Translations under genes and position numbers: made by a program | Notes under the pieces: model-generated | Databases searched by the model: none | Told to the model about the DNA's origin: nothing | The model's input: the letters and a program-made list of their open reading frames with translations, nothing else | Assembly (NCBI GenBank): GCA_900316565.1 | Contig: ONDK01000029.1 | Coordinates: 1 to 58,802, forward strand | DNA: 58,802 bases | Source: an uncultured Prevotella sp. | Lineage (GTDB): Bacteria; Bacteroidota; Bacteroidia; Bacteroidales; Bacteroidaceae | Direction of reading: 5' to 3' | Shown here: one piece after another, positions 18,082-26,193 of the stretch | How positions within the stretch are numbered: position 1 is the stretch's first letter | How the letters are laid out: every line of letters starts with the position of its first letter

Positions 18082-18121
18082 AGGGGAGTGCTTTAGTGAT
18101 AAAGTACTCCCCTCTTTTTTT
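18082..18121 (+). terminator. ilvC terminator
   Basis: AGGGGAGTGCTTTA pairs with TAAAGTACTCCCCT around GTGA and is followed by a run of seven T. Confidence 0.93.
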
Positions 18122-18138
18122 GATCGAAAACACATTTA

Positions 18139-18238
18139 GTTACAGCAACGAATATTCTGTCACGACAACAAATATTCAGTTACGACAACCACTATACAAT
18201 TACGATAGCCAATAATCAGTCATGACAGTCATGGCAAC
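18139..18238. repeat. Five degenerate 20-bp tandem units
   Basis: Five units with exact 20-bp spacing start at 18139, 18159, 18179, 18199 and 18219. Their shared form is (G/A)T-(C/T)A-CGACA-AC-A-ATAT-CA: for example GTCACGACAACAAATATTCA. Units are diverged, but the phase is strict. They fill the gap between the ilvC terminator and the 3' end of recQ. A similar array with a 22-bp period lies at 50690-50777. Confidence 0.75.
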
Positions 18239-18253
18239 TAATCGGCAGTCTGT

Positions 18254-20152
18254 TTATGCCTTTCTTATAAAGCCTCCTTCGACATAAACCTTCTCTTCCT
18301 GCACAAGATACTCCAGAGCCTCATCAAGCACCGAGTCCCAGGCCTTCACCTTATACAAATCACGTATAAAATGTTTCTCGCCATCGTCCAATATTTCCAG
18401 TATCTGCCGTTGAGCATCCTTGAACGCGTCACGTGTTTCCTTATTATCCTTATGGCTGATGCAAACATCACACTGTCCGCAGTCCTTTGACTTAGTCTCT
18501 CCGAAATATGCGAGAAGTTGTCTGCTTCGGCACACACTTTCATTCTTCAGGTATTCCAAGACAGAAGCGATGCGCTTGGCAAACTGCTTTTTCCGTTTGT
18601 CATAGACATCTTCCGACAGTACGACGTCAGTTCCGTCTACCCTGTCGACAGCATAACGGACCAACGGTGTATTCTTTCTCGGGATAAAATTGATAATGCG
18701 CTTATGATTTAATGCCTTCAACGCCATATACACCTCATCCCTTGAAAGTCCACTGTCCTTGGCAACAAACGATTCATCGATATAGACATAGTCGACGAAC
18801 AGTCCTCCATAATTACGCAGCAAGGAAGTTATCACAGCGTCCTCGCTATATGGCTGGTTCTCTAATCTGTACAACTCATTACGTGTAAGCAGGAACTTTA
18901 CACGTGAAAGGTTCTCCGGATTAGGATCATAAAAGATATATCCGGCACGCTGCAATATCACGAGTGCCGAGTTTACCCTTATTGGAAAGAAATGAAACGT
19001 CCTGGAGAATTTGTCAATATTGAACTCAAAGGTAGAGCCGGCCCCACTGTTTACACCCACCTGAAAGAAATAGGCAAGGTGCTCGTAGACATCACGTATA
19101 TCATCTTTCGGCGGAAAAGTATCGTCTATCCGCTTGTTCAGTTTCCTCTCATCCCCCGAGTTCCACAACAGAACCGCATAACTTTTCTTCCCGTCGCGTC
19201 CCGCGCGTCCAGCCTCCTGGAAATAAGCCTCTATGGAAGACGGTGCGTCAGGATGTATGACGAGTCTCACGTCCGGTTTGTCTATTCCCATTCCAAACGC
19301 GTTAGTGGCGACGATAACCCTAATCTTATCGTTCTGCCAGTCCTCCTGACGCTGTGCCTTCTCCGCAGGTTCCAAGCCGGCATGATACCACGTCGCGGAG
19401 ATACCGTTGTTATGCAGCAGCTCCGCCACTTGCTTTGTGCGTTTCCTACTCCTGACATAGACTATGGCAGAGCCGCCGACACTTTGTAGGATATGTACAG
19501 TCTCAGCCTCCTTACTCTCTGTTCTGCGGACGACATAAGCCAGGTTCTTTCTCTCGAAACTCATCCGGAAGACATTCTCCTTTTCGAAGCCGAGCTGTTT
19601 CTGAATATCCGTGATAACCTCCGGCGTTGCCGTTGCTGTCAACGCCAGCACAGGAGCGTCAGGAACAAGTTTCCGTATCTCTGAAATCTGAAGATATGAA
19701 GGCCTGAAGTCATATCCCCACTGGCTGATGCAGTGCGCCTCATCAACAGTAATGAAGCTCACTCTCATGTGAAGAAGCTTTGCCTTAAACAAATCAGAGC
19801 CCACACGCTCAGGAGAGATATACAGGATCTTTATTCCTCCGAAGATACAGTTCTCCAGTGTCGCCACGATATCGTCACGGCGCATACCGGAATAAATCGC
19901 CGCAGCACCGATATTCTTCTGCCTCAGATGGTCCACCTGGTCCTTCATAAGAGATATAAGAGGACTGATGACAATGCATACGCCTTTCTGTGTCAACGCC
20001 GGCACCTGAAAGGTCAGCGACTTTCCGCCTCCCGTAGGCATCAGTCCAAGCGTATCCTTTCCTGAGCCAATACTCTCGATTATCTCCCGTTGTATGCCTC
20101 TGAAATCAGGATAACCCCAATATTCATGAAGAATGTCAAGATACTTGTCCAT
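18254..20152 (-). CDS. recQ: ATP-dependent DNA helicase RecQ
   Basis: RecQ is a 3'-5' superfamily 2 helicase acting in RecF-pathway recombination and fork repair. The 632-residue protein shows Walker A MPTGGGKS (about 37-44), DEAH (about 138), TATATPEV, and motif VI QEAGRAGRDG (about 318-327). A zinc site contains CRSRQLLAYFGE...CGQCDVC (about 535-560), followed by a winged-helix-like end. It seems to lack a C-terminal HRDC domain. Start ATG 20150-20152 is chosen (a GTG one codon earlier is possible). It overlaps the end of recJ by 17 nt, so the two are translationally coupled. Confidence 0.95.
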   Translation of the reverse strand: MDKYLDILHEYWGYPDFRGIQREIIESIGSGKDTLGLMPTGGGKSLTFQVPALTQKGVCIVISPLISLMKDQVDHLRQKNIGAAAIYSGMRRDDIVATLENCIFGGIKILYISPERVGSDLFKAKLLHMRVSFITVDEAHCISQWGYDFRPSYLQISEIRKLVPDAPVLALTATATPEVITDIQKQLGFEKENVFRMSFERKNLAYVVRRTESKEAETVHILQSVGGSAIVYVRSRKRTKQVAELLHNNGISATWYHAGLEPAEKAQRQEDWQNDKIRVIVATNAFGMGIDKPDVRLVIHPDAPSSIEAYFQEAGRAGRDGKKSYAVLLWNSGDERKLNKRIDDTFPPKDDIRDVYEHLAYFFQVGVNSGAGSTFEFNIDKFSRTFHFFPIRVNSALVILQRAGYIFYDPNPENLSRVKFLLTRNELYRLENQPYSEDAVITSLLRNYGGLFVDYVYIDESFVAKDSGLSRDEVYMALKALNHKRIINFIPRKNTPLVRYAVDRVDGTDVVLSEDVYDKRKKQFAKRIASVLEYLKNESVCRSRQLLAYFGETKSKDCGQCDVCISHKDNKETRDAFKDAQRQILEILDDGEKHFIRDLYKVKAWDSVLDEALEYLVQEEKVYVEGGFIRKA

Positions 20153-21875
20153 CACTGTTCTCCGTAGGCCTGATATCCTCTATCTGCAACTGTACGGCAC
20201 CGCGCTTGAAAACATTATCCTCAATGGTATATGCGATATCGAAACTATGCTTCGACTTTATATACCTAGCCGCAGCACTCTGTCCGAAGGCTATTCCGTT
20301 CATCACGTTATTCGACTTCGAGTCGACAAGTTCCAGCTTTATATGCTCCTGCTCACGTCCTACCACCTTGCTTGTACCGAAGTCATATACATTCCTTGTA
20401 CAGAAAAGCGGTTTCTCATTACCTGGCCCGAATGGAGAGAAACGTTTCAGCTCATTATGAAACTTCTTCGTGATATCCTTGAAGTCTATCTCGGCATCAA
20501 TCTTCAGCATGGCCTCTGTCTGCTCCGGCTGTATGTGTTCATCGACATATTTCTGGAAACGGTCGCGGAACTCCCTCACGTCATCCCATTTAAGGGTCAG
20601 TCCTGCGGCATAAGTATGCCCGCCGAAGTTCAACAGCAAATCCCTACAATTCTTTATAGCAGAGTAGATGTCGAATCCGGCAACACTACGCGCCGAGCCC
20701 GTGGCCAGGTTTCCATCACGCGCAAGCACCACTGTAGGGCGGAAATATATCTCCGTCAGACGCGATGCCACGATGCCGATGACACCTTTCTTCCAATGCT
20801 CATCATAGAGGACGATGCTGTTCTGATGCTTCTGACTCTCCAGTCTCGCCACAATCTGATTGGCTTCCTCCGTCATGTGGCGGTCCACATTCTTACGTTG
20901 TTCGTTGTACTTGTCGATATGCTTTGCCTCACGGAGAGCCTCACTGAAGTCGCGCTCCACCAAGAGGTCCACGCTCTCCTTTCCGTTCTCCATCCTGCCA
21001 CTGGCATTGATGCGCGGTCCTATTTTGAAGACGATATCACTCATGGAGATATCGCGCCCGCTAAGCCCACAGATATCGATGATGGCCTTAAGACCCACAC
21101 TAGGATTCTGATTCAGCTGTTTCAGTCCATGGAAAGCCAGTATGCGGTTCTCATCCACAACAGGAACAAGGTCGGCAGCAATGCTGACGGCACAGAAATC
21201 GAGCAAGGGGATAAGGCGTGAGAAAGAGATTCCATTGTTCTTGGCAAAAGCCTGCATGAATTTAAAGCCCACACCACATCCACAGAGATTCTTGAAAGGA
21301 TAGCTGTCATCCTTCCTCTTCGGGTTCAGTATGGCCACGGCACAAGGCAGCTCCTCATCCGGGACATGATGGTCACAGATGATGAAGTCTATTCCCAGAC
21401 TCTTGGCATAGGCTATCTCCTCGTTAGCCTTTATCCCGCAATCCAGGATAATGATTAGTTTAACCCCCGTACTCTTCGCGAAGTCTATTCCTTTCTTGCT
21501 CACCCCATAGCCCTCATCATAACGGTCAGGGATATAATAGTCGATATTGGAATAGAACTGCCTTAGAAACTTGTAGACCAATGCTACAGCCGTGCACCCG
21601 TCGACATCGTAATCGCCATAGACCAGGATACGTTCCTTCCGGCCCATAGCATCGTTAAGCCTGTCAACGGCCAAATCCATATCCTTCATGAGGAACGGAT
21701 TGATAAGGTCTGCAAGCTGTGGGCGGAAGAATCTCTTCGCGGCACTCTCTGTGTTAATGCCCCGTTTGAGTAGCAGCATAGCAATAACCGGGCTGATGCT
21801 AAGCTTCAGACCAAGTTCCGCAGCGGCCTTCTTCTCTTCAGATGTAGGTGGTTCGTAGTTCCATTTAAAATGCAT
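20136..21875 (-). CDS. recJ: Single-strand-specific 5'-3' exonuclease RecJ
   Basis: RecJ degrades single strands 5' to 3' in recombination, base-excision and mismatch repair. The 579-residue protein has the DHH phosphoesterase motifs: GDYDVDGCTA (about 87-96), the acidic ILDCGIK, CDHHVPDEE (about 164-172), and the DHHA1 GGHTYAAGLTL (about 418). It begins MHFKWNYEPP, as expected for Bacteroidota. It is first in the recJ-recQ pair, which would let the helicase unwind and the nuclease resect. A weak -7 box TAACTTTA lies at 21901-21908. Confidence 0.96.
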   Translation of the reverse strand: MHFKWNYEPPTSEEKKAAAELGLKLSISPVIAMLLLKRGINTESAAKRFFRPQLADLINPFLMKDMDLAVDRLNDAMGRKERILVYGDYDVDGCTAVALVYKFLRQFYSNIDYYIPDRYDEGYGVSKKGIDFAKSTGVKLIIILDCGIKANEEIAYAKSLGIDFIICDHHVPDEELPCAVAILNPKRKDDSYPFKNLCGCGVGFKFMQAFAKNNGISFSRLIPLLDFCAVSIAADLVPVVDENRILAFHGLKQLNQNPSVGLKAIIDICGLSGRDISMSDIVFKIGPRINASGRMENGKESVDLLVERDFSEALREAKHIDKYNEQRKNVDRHMTEEANQIVARLESQKHQNSIVLYDEHWKKGVIGIVASRLTEIYFRPTVVLARDGNLATGSARSVAGFDIYSAIKNCRDLLLNFGGHTYAAGLTLKWDDVREFRDRFQKYVDEHIQPEQTEAMLKIDAEIDFKDITKKFHNELKRFSPFGPGNEKPLFCTRNVYDFGTSKVVGREQEHIKLELVDSKSNNVMNGIAFGQSAAARYIKSKHSFDIAYTIEDNVFKRGAVQLQIEDIRPTENSDGQVS

Positions 21876-21957
21876 TTTAATTTATTTTTATTTCTGCGTG
21901 TAAAGTTACAAATAAATTACGAGAAACAGAACTACTATATATTATTTAACACAAAAC

Positions 21958-22044
21958 AAAAAAACGAGCTCTCCAAAGAAAAGAACGCTTGAATATCCGT
22001 TAGAAAGAAATGTACATTTCGGATAATCAAGCGTTCTTCTCTTT
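21958..22044 (-). terminator. Long-hairpin terminator after the C1 peptidase gene
   Basis: A 25-nt arm AAAGAAAAGAACGCTTGA... (21975-21999) pairs with 22020-22044 with few mismatches around a 20-nt loop. On the minus strand the hairpin is followed by GGAGAGCTCGTTTTTTTG. It separates the peptidase transcript from recJ-recQ. Confidence 0.8.
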
Positions 22045-22070
22045 AGTGAAAGCTATATACTCTTAAGGCA

Positions 22071-23273
22071 TCAGATGCCCAGTTTTTTCCTTATGTCCTT
22101 AGGGATGGCATTCTTGTTGATGAGGAAATCCATTGTGTTGGCAGCAATGAAATTCTTTGTCATATACCATATTCCGTGATAGTCACCAGTATCACCCCAT
22201 GAGTTCTTGACCATATAGTACTCCTTACCCTTCTGGTCCTTGGCAACGCCATAGATGAGCATACCATGGTCATCGGTGAGTTCCCAGTCGTCGAAACGCT
22301 CCTGACGCTGTTTCTGTGTAGGAACGACCTCCGGCACGTTCACGCCGAGAGAGTCGATGAGGTTACGCTTCTCTTTGGTAGACAGTCCGAGCCAGTGAGC
22401 CATGTCGCTGCCCTTGTTGTCCTCTATCTTCTTTGCGTCGACCATATATGCCAGACCAGTTCGGGTGAAGCCCGGCTCGCTGACATCGCCGCCCCATGCA
22501 ACGGTGTATCCATTTGCAACGGCATTGTCGATGATGCGCATCATGTCATCCATTGGAACATTATATGACAGAGGGTTACGCCAGTTGTCCTGAACTTCCA
22601 CAGCAAACGACTTCCAGAAAGGATGGTGTGTATAAGAGGTGATGCTCACATAGTCTGACCAGTCAAGGCCAAGGCTCTGCGCGAAAGACTTCGGAGTGTA
22701 GGTCTTTCCCTCGTAAGTGAACTGCTCCGGAGCCTTACCGAGGTAAGAGTCGAGGATACCCTGCAAGCCCTGTTTCCAGTTCTGGCTGATACGGCTTTCC
22801 TTGCTCTTGGCAATAGCCTCGACATAAGGAGTCATCACTGAGAAGAACTCGTTGAAGTTGAACAGCGAATCGTCGGGATTGGTAGAAGGGTAATCCTCCG
22901 CCGACTGCGGGACGATGCCATAGTGCTCAAGGCAGTAGAGAGGGTCATAAGCCGAGCCACCCTCAGAGAACTGGCAGTCGCCATGCAGACGGACCACCTG
23001 GATAGCCCTGTCCATATATGTCCTGTTGGCCACGTAAGCCTCACTGAGGTCGTAGGTCTTACCTGACTTTTTCAGGATTTCAGCCTCGAAGAAGCTGAGT
23101 GTGGAGTAATCCCAGCACGTACCTGAACGGTTCTGGTCCTTCACCGATGTGATAGGGTTCTCCTTAATCACCGTGAACACAGGCTTGTTTGGATTAACAC
23201 TGTCTTTCTTTTCCTCTGCGTTTGCTGATATTGCCAACACGGCAAGGACAGCAAGAACTAAAATTTTCTTCAT
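22071..23273 (-). CDS. C1 family cysteine peptidase (aminopeptidase C / bleomycin-hydrolase type), exported
   Basis: The 400-residue protein starts with a signal peptide (MKKILVLAVLAVLAISANA), so it is exported, unlike cytosolic PepC. Papain-fold catalytic residues are visible: Gln and Cys in KDQNRSGTCWDYSTLSFFE (about 48-66), His in DDHGMLIYGVA (about 335), and Asn in MVKNSWGDTG (about 354). The wide spacing between Cys and His is typical of the bleomycin hydrolase subgroup. It likely trims peptides in the periplasm, in keeping with the aminopeptidase P gene next to it. The frame extends to 23300, but ATG 23271-23273 starts the signal peptide. Confidence 0.9.
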   Translation of the reverse strand: MKKILVLAVLAVLAISANAEEKKDSVNPNKPVFTVIKENPITSVKDQNRSGTCWDYSTLSFFEAEILKKSGKTYDLSEAYVANRTYMDRAIQVVRLHGDCQFSEGGSAYDPLYCLEHYGIVPQSAEDYPSTNPDDSLFNFNEFFSVMTPYVEAIAKSKESRISQNWKQGLQGILDSYLGKAPEQFTYEGKTYTPKSFAQSLGLDWSDYVSITSYTHHPFWKSFAVEVQDNWRNPLSYNVPMDDMMRIIDNAVANGYTVAWGGDVSEPGFTRTGLAYMVDAKKIEDNKGSDMAHWLGLSTKEKRNLIDSLGVNVPEVVPTQKQRQERFDDWELTDDHGMLIYGVAKDQKGKEYYMVKNSWGDTGDYHGIWYMTKNFIAANTMDFLINKNAIPKDIRKKLGI

Positions 23274-23406
23274 ACAAATGCTTGAAAGTCTCTTCCCCAC
23301 TCCACTTATGCAGTGGGAAAAGATATGTCTTTAATAAATGATTATAAAATTTTCTGTTATTATCGTTCTGCGGTCCTCAGACTGTTTGCAGTCTTCCGTA
23401 CCACAG

Positions 23407-24807
23407 TTAGTTGTTTGCCATAAACTCCTCGACATCCTTAGGATGGTAAGGTATGCGGTCCTTGCCGATAAAGCGGCAGCCGTCTTTCGTTACCAACACG
23501 TCATCCTCGATACGGATACCGCCGAAATCCTTATATTTCTCCAGCTCGTCGAAGTTGAGGAAGTCAGCACAATGCTTCTTCTCTCGCCACTCATCGATAA
23601 GTGCCGGAATGAAGTATATGCCCGGCTCGTCAGTTACCACGAAGCCTTCCTGCAGACGACGGCCCATACGCAGGCAGTTTGTACCGAACTGTTCCAGATT
23701 TGGACGTGTCTCCTCGTCGAAGCCAACATTTATCTGGTCCAGAGACTCCATGTCATGGACATCCATTCCCATCATGTGTCCCAGCCCGTGAGGCAAGAAC
23801 ATAGCGTGTGCTCCGGCTGCTATGGCATCTTCGGTATTACCCTTGGCCAGTCCCAGTTCCTTCATGCGGTTGAAGATGATACGGCAGATGGCAAAATGCA
23901 CATCAGCATATTTGACACCCGGACGTGCAAGCTGCAGCACCTGGTCGTGGCATTCCTCCACAACCTTGTAGACAGCCAGCTGACGGTCGGTGAACTTTCC
24001 GTTTACAGGATACGTTCTGGTATTGTCAGAGCAATAGTGCTCCATAGTCTCCGCACCGGCATCGCAAAGGACGAGACGGCCACTCTCCAGCTCCTTCATG
24101 GAAGGATTGCCGTGCATGATCTCGCCATGCTGCGAGAATATTGTCGGGAACGATACCATAGATCCAAATGAGTGAGCCACACCGTCGACCTGTCCGCCGA
24201 TATATTTCTCTGTCACACCAGGTTTTGTCAGGCGCATGGCAGTGGTATGCATCTTGTATCCCACTATAGCCGCACGTTCCAGCTCCTCTATCTCCTCCTG
24301 GCTTTTTGTTGACCGCATCTTCACCACAGCCTTGATAAGGTCCATGGAAGCGCTTTCCTTCTGCTGATTAGGATGAATGCCGAGGAGGTCGAAGATCTGT
24401 ATCTTAATGTCAGCGCGGTAAGGAGGCAGATAGTGTATCTTGCGATGGTTGCGCATGGCATCGTTGCAGATAGTCTTCAGCGACTTCATAGGCGCTGAGT
24501 TTCGCACGCCCACTTGCTCTGCCATATCATGAACGCTGTCCACAGCGCCATACCAAACGATGTCCTCTATATCGATGTCGTCGCCGACAAGTGTTTCTAT
24601 ATCGTTATCAATATCTATAACGCCAACGAGACCGTCGCGCTGTTGTCCGAAATAGTATAGGAACGAGGAGTCCTGACGGAACGGATAGTATCCGTTTGCC
24701 GGGAAGTTGGCAGGGCTCTCATTGTTTCCGAAAAGAATTACAACCCCTGAGCCCACTAGTTTCTTAAGCTCTTGGCGGCGGTTGATGTAAGTCTGTTTAC
24801 TGAACAT
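23407..24807 (-). CDS. Xaa-Pro aminopeptidase (M24B, aminopeptidase P type)
   Basis: The 466-residue protein removes N-terminal residues preceding proline using two metal ions. An N-terminal creatinase-like domain (1-170) contains NNESPANFPANGYYPFRQDSSFLYYFG. In the C-terminal pita-bread domain the metal ligands can be seen: Asp in CDAGAE, Asp in CSDNTRTYP, His in LPHGLGHMMGMDVHD, Glu in VTDEPGIYF and Glu in GIRIEDDVLV. No signal peptide, so cytosolic. It lies upstream of the exported C1 peptidase on the same strand (133-nt gap). The promoter is at 24835-24842. Confidence 0.95.
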   Translation of the reverse strand: MFSKQTYINRRQELKKLVGSGVVILFGNNESPANFPANGYYPFRQDSSFLYYFGQQRDGLVGVIDIDNDIETLVGDDIDIEDIVWYGAVDSVHDMAEQVGVRNSAPMKSLKTICNDAMRNHRKIHYLPPYRADIKIQIFDLLGIHPNQQKESASMDLIKAVVKMRSTKSQEEIEELERAAIVGYKMHTTAMRLTKPGVTEKYIGGQVDGVAHSFGSMVSFPTIFSQHGEIMHGNPSMKELESGRLVLCDAGAETMEHYCSDNTRTYPVNGKFTDRQLAVYKVVEECHDQVLQLARPGVKYADVHFAICRIIFNRMKELGLAKGNTEDAIAAGAHAMFLPHGLGHMMGMDVHDMESLDQINVGFDEETRPNLEQFGTNCLRMGRRLQEGFVVTDEPGIYFIPALIDEWREKKHCADFLNFDELEKYKDFGGIRIEDDVLVTKDGCRFIGKDRIPYHPKDVEEFMANN

Positions 24808-24834
24808 TACTATATTTATGTTTTAATTTGATTG

Positions 24835-24872
24835 CAAAGTTACTAATTTTTAAAGTAAATTCGATAACTTTG
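24835..24872. promoter_or_regulatory. Mirror-image divergent -7 boxes for the aminopeptidase and patatin genes
   Basis: CAAAGTTA (24835-24842) is a minus-strand TAACTTTG box for the aminopeptidase; TAACTTTG (24865-24872) is the plus-strand box for the patatin gene. They are 22 bp apart and point outward, so the -33 region of each overlaps the other's -7 box. Neither has a TTTG at the usual -33 distance. Confidence 0.6.
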
Positions 24873-24893
24873 CACAGGATTTAACTTGATTTT

Positions 24894-25751
24894 ATGCAAA
24901 TTGATAGAAATACAGGACTTATTCTCGAAGGTGGAGGCATGAGAGGCGTCTTCACCTCGGGTGTTTTGGATGCCTTTATGAAGCACGACGTGTTCTTCAG
25001 GTATGTGGTGGCGGTATCTGCAGGAGCATGCAACGGACTGTCATATGCCAGCCGTCAGCCGCGGAGGGCACGCATATCAAACATCGACATGCTGGCCAAA
25101 TACGACTATATAGGGGTGAGACATCTCGTCACCCAAGGCTGCATCTTCGACCCCGACCTGCTCTATGAGCGTTTCCCAAATGAGCTCATACCCTACGACT
25201 ACGACGAGTACTTCCGCAACTGCCACCGTGGGTATAAGTTTGAGATGGTGGCAACGAACTGCCTGACGGGCCGTGCGGAATACCTCTCGGAGAGCGACGG
25301 CGACCGTCATCGGCTACTGGCTATCGCCCGTGCGTCGTCAAGTCTGCCCTATGTCAGCAAGATTGTACAGGTCGACGGCAAGCCAATGCTCGACGGTGGC
25401 ATCATAGACTCCATTCCCGTTGCCCACGCCATAGCGACAGGTCATGAGCGAAACGTTATCGTTACCACCCACAGCAAAGGATGGCGCGACAACGGCCGCG
25501 ACCGTCGCCAGCCAGCATTCATCTATCGCAGGTATCCCCGTCTGAGAGTTTTACTCAGCCACCGCCTCGAGGTCTACAACCGTCAGATGGACTATGTCGA
25601 CGAACTGGAGGCCGCCGGCAAGGCACTGGTAATAAGGCCGGAGGCGCCGGTACTGGTGAGAAGGATAGAGAAGGACACCGCAAAACTCGAAGCCCTCTAC
25701 GAACAGGGCTTCCGCCTTGGTGAGAAGTTCATCGCAGAGAACATAAAATAA
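24894..25751 (+). CDS. Patatin-like phospholipase (YjjU/RssA type)
   Basis: The 285-residue protein has the patatin oxyanion motif EGGGMRGVFTSGVLDAF (about 12-28), a nucleophile elbow VSAGACNGLSYASRQ (Ser about 43) and the catalytic Asp in MLDGGIIDSIPV (about 168). The elbow reads AVSAG where GxSxG is usual, so the first glycine is replaced by alanine. No signal peptide, therefore cytosolic or membrane-peripheral. The overall arrangement resembles YjjU, of unknown lipid substrate. The C-terminus has an Arg/Glu/Ala-rich helix. Confidence 0.88.
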   Translation: MQIDRNTGLILEGGGMRGVFTSGVLDAFMKHDVFFRYVVAVSAGACNGLSYASRQPRRARISNIDMLAKYDYIGVRHLVTQGCIFDPDLLYERFPNELIPYDYDEYFRNCHRGYKFEMVATNCLTGRAEYLSESDGDRHRLLAIARASSSLPYVSKIVQVDGKPMLDGGIIDSIPVAHAIATGHERNVIVTTHSKGWRDNGRDRRQPAFIYRRYPRLRVLLSHRLEVYNRQMDYVDELEAAGKALVIRPEAPVLVRRIEKDTAKLEALYEQGFRLGEKFIAENIK

Positions 25752-25761
25752 AGCCCCAAAG

Positions 25762-25894
25762 CCCCTCCGAAAGGAGGGGATGTTGACTACCCAATTTAAT
25801 CCACTTTCAGGGTGCGGCCATGTATGATTAGGGACCATCCAAACCAAGAGCATACGAAATGTATAACGGACGGCCACAAGGGCCGCACCCTGCA
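25762..25894. repeat. Hairpin and a single family B repeat after the patatin gene
   Basis: CCCCTCC-GAAA-GGAGGGG (25762-25779) is a 7-bp hairpin with a GNRA-type loop. A family B core ACGGACGGCCACAAGGGCCGCACCCTGCAG follows at 25866-25894 (partial inverse CAGGGTGCGGCCA at 25808-25820). The remaining sequence to gdhA (26193) is AT-rich with nothing recognised except the gdhA promoter. Confidence 0.6.
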
Positions 25895-26107
25895 GCCGCT
25901 CGACTACGAGCCGCTACATGGTTACCACTCATTACTAATTATTCATTTAATTGCTCATTGCCTACCCCTATATTAAATATGTATAACCAAACTACAGAAC
26001 AAAGAATGAGAGGCGATGGATTATTAATAGTTAATTCATTTTTTATACGAAACCAAACAATTTCTCATTTTTATGGCATTTTATTATTTAAAGTCGAACC
26101 TTTTTAT

Positions 26108-26115
26108 TATCTTTG
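26108..26115 (+). promoter_or_regulatory. gdhA promoter -7 box
   Basis: TATCTTTG matches the consensus; the -33 position is poor (ATTT/TTTA region at 26085-26090). The leader is about 72 nt. Confidence 0.5.
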
Positions 26116-26193
26116 CACGGCAAAAACGAAAACCCATAAGACAAACGACCAATAAACCAACCAATATAAACAACCAATAAAAGAAATTAGATT

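Noticed and set aside
18139-18238. Possible CRISPR array
   Set aside because: Units are 20 bp without spacers, strongly diverged, and no cas genes are present.
20133-21221. 362-codon plus-strand frame opposite recJ
   Set aside because: recJ has all DHH motifs on the minus strand; the opposing frame has no recognisable domain and no promoter.
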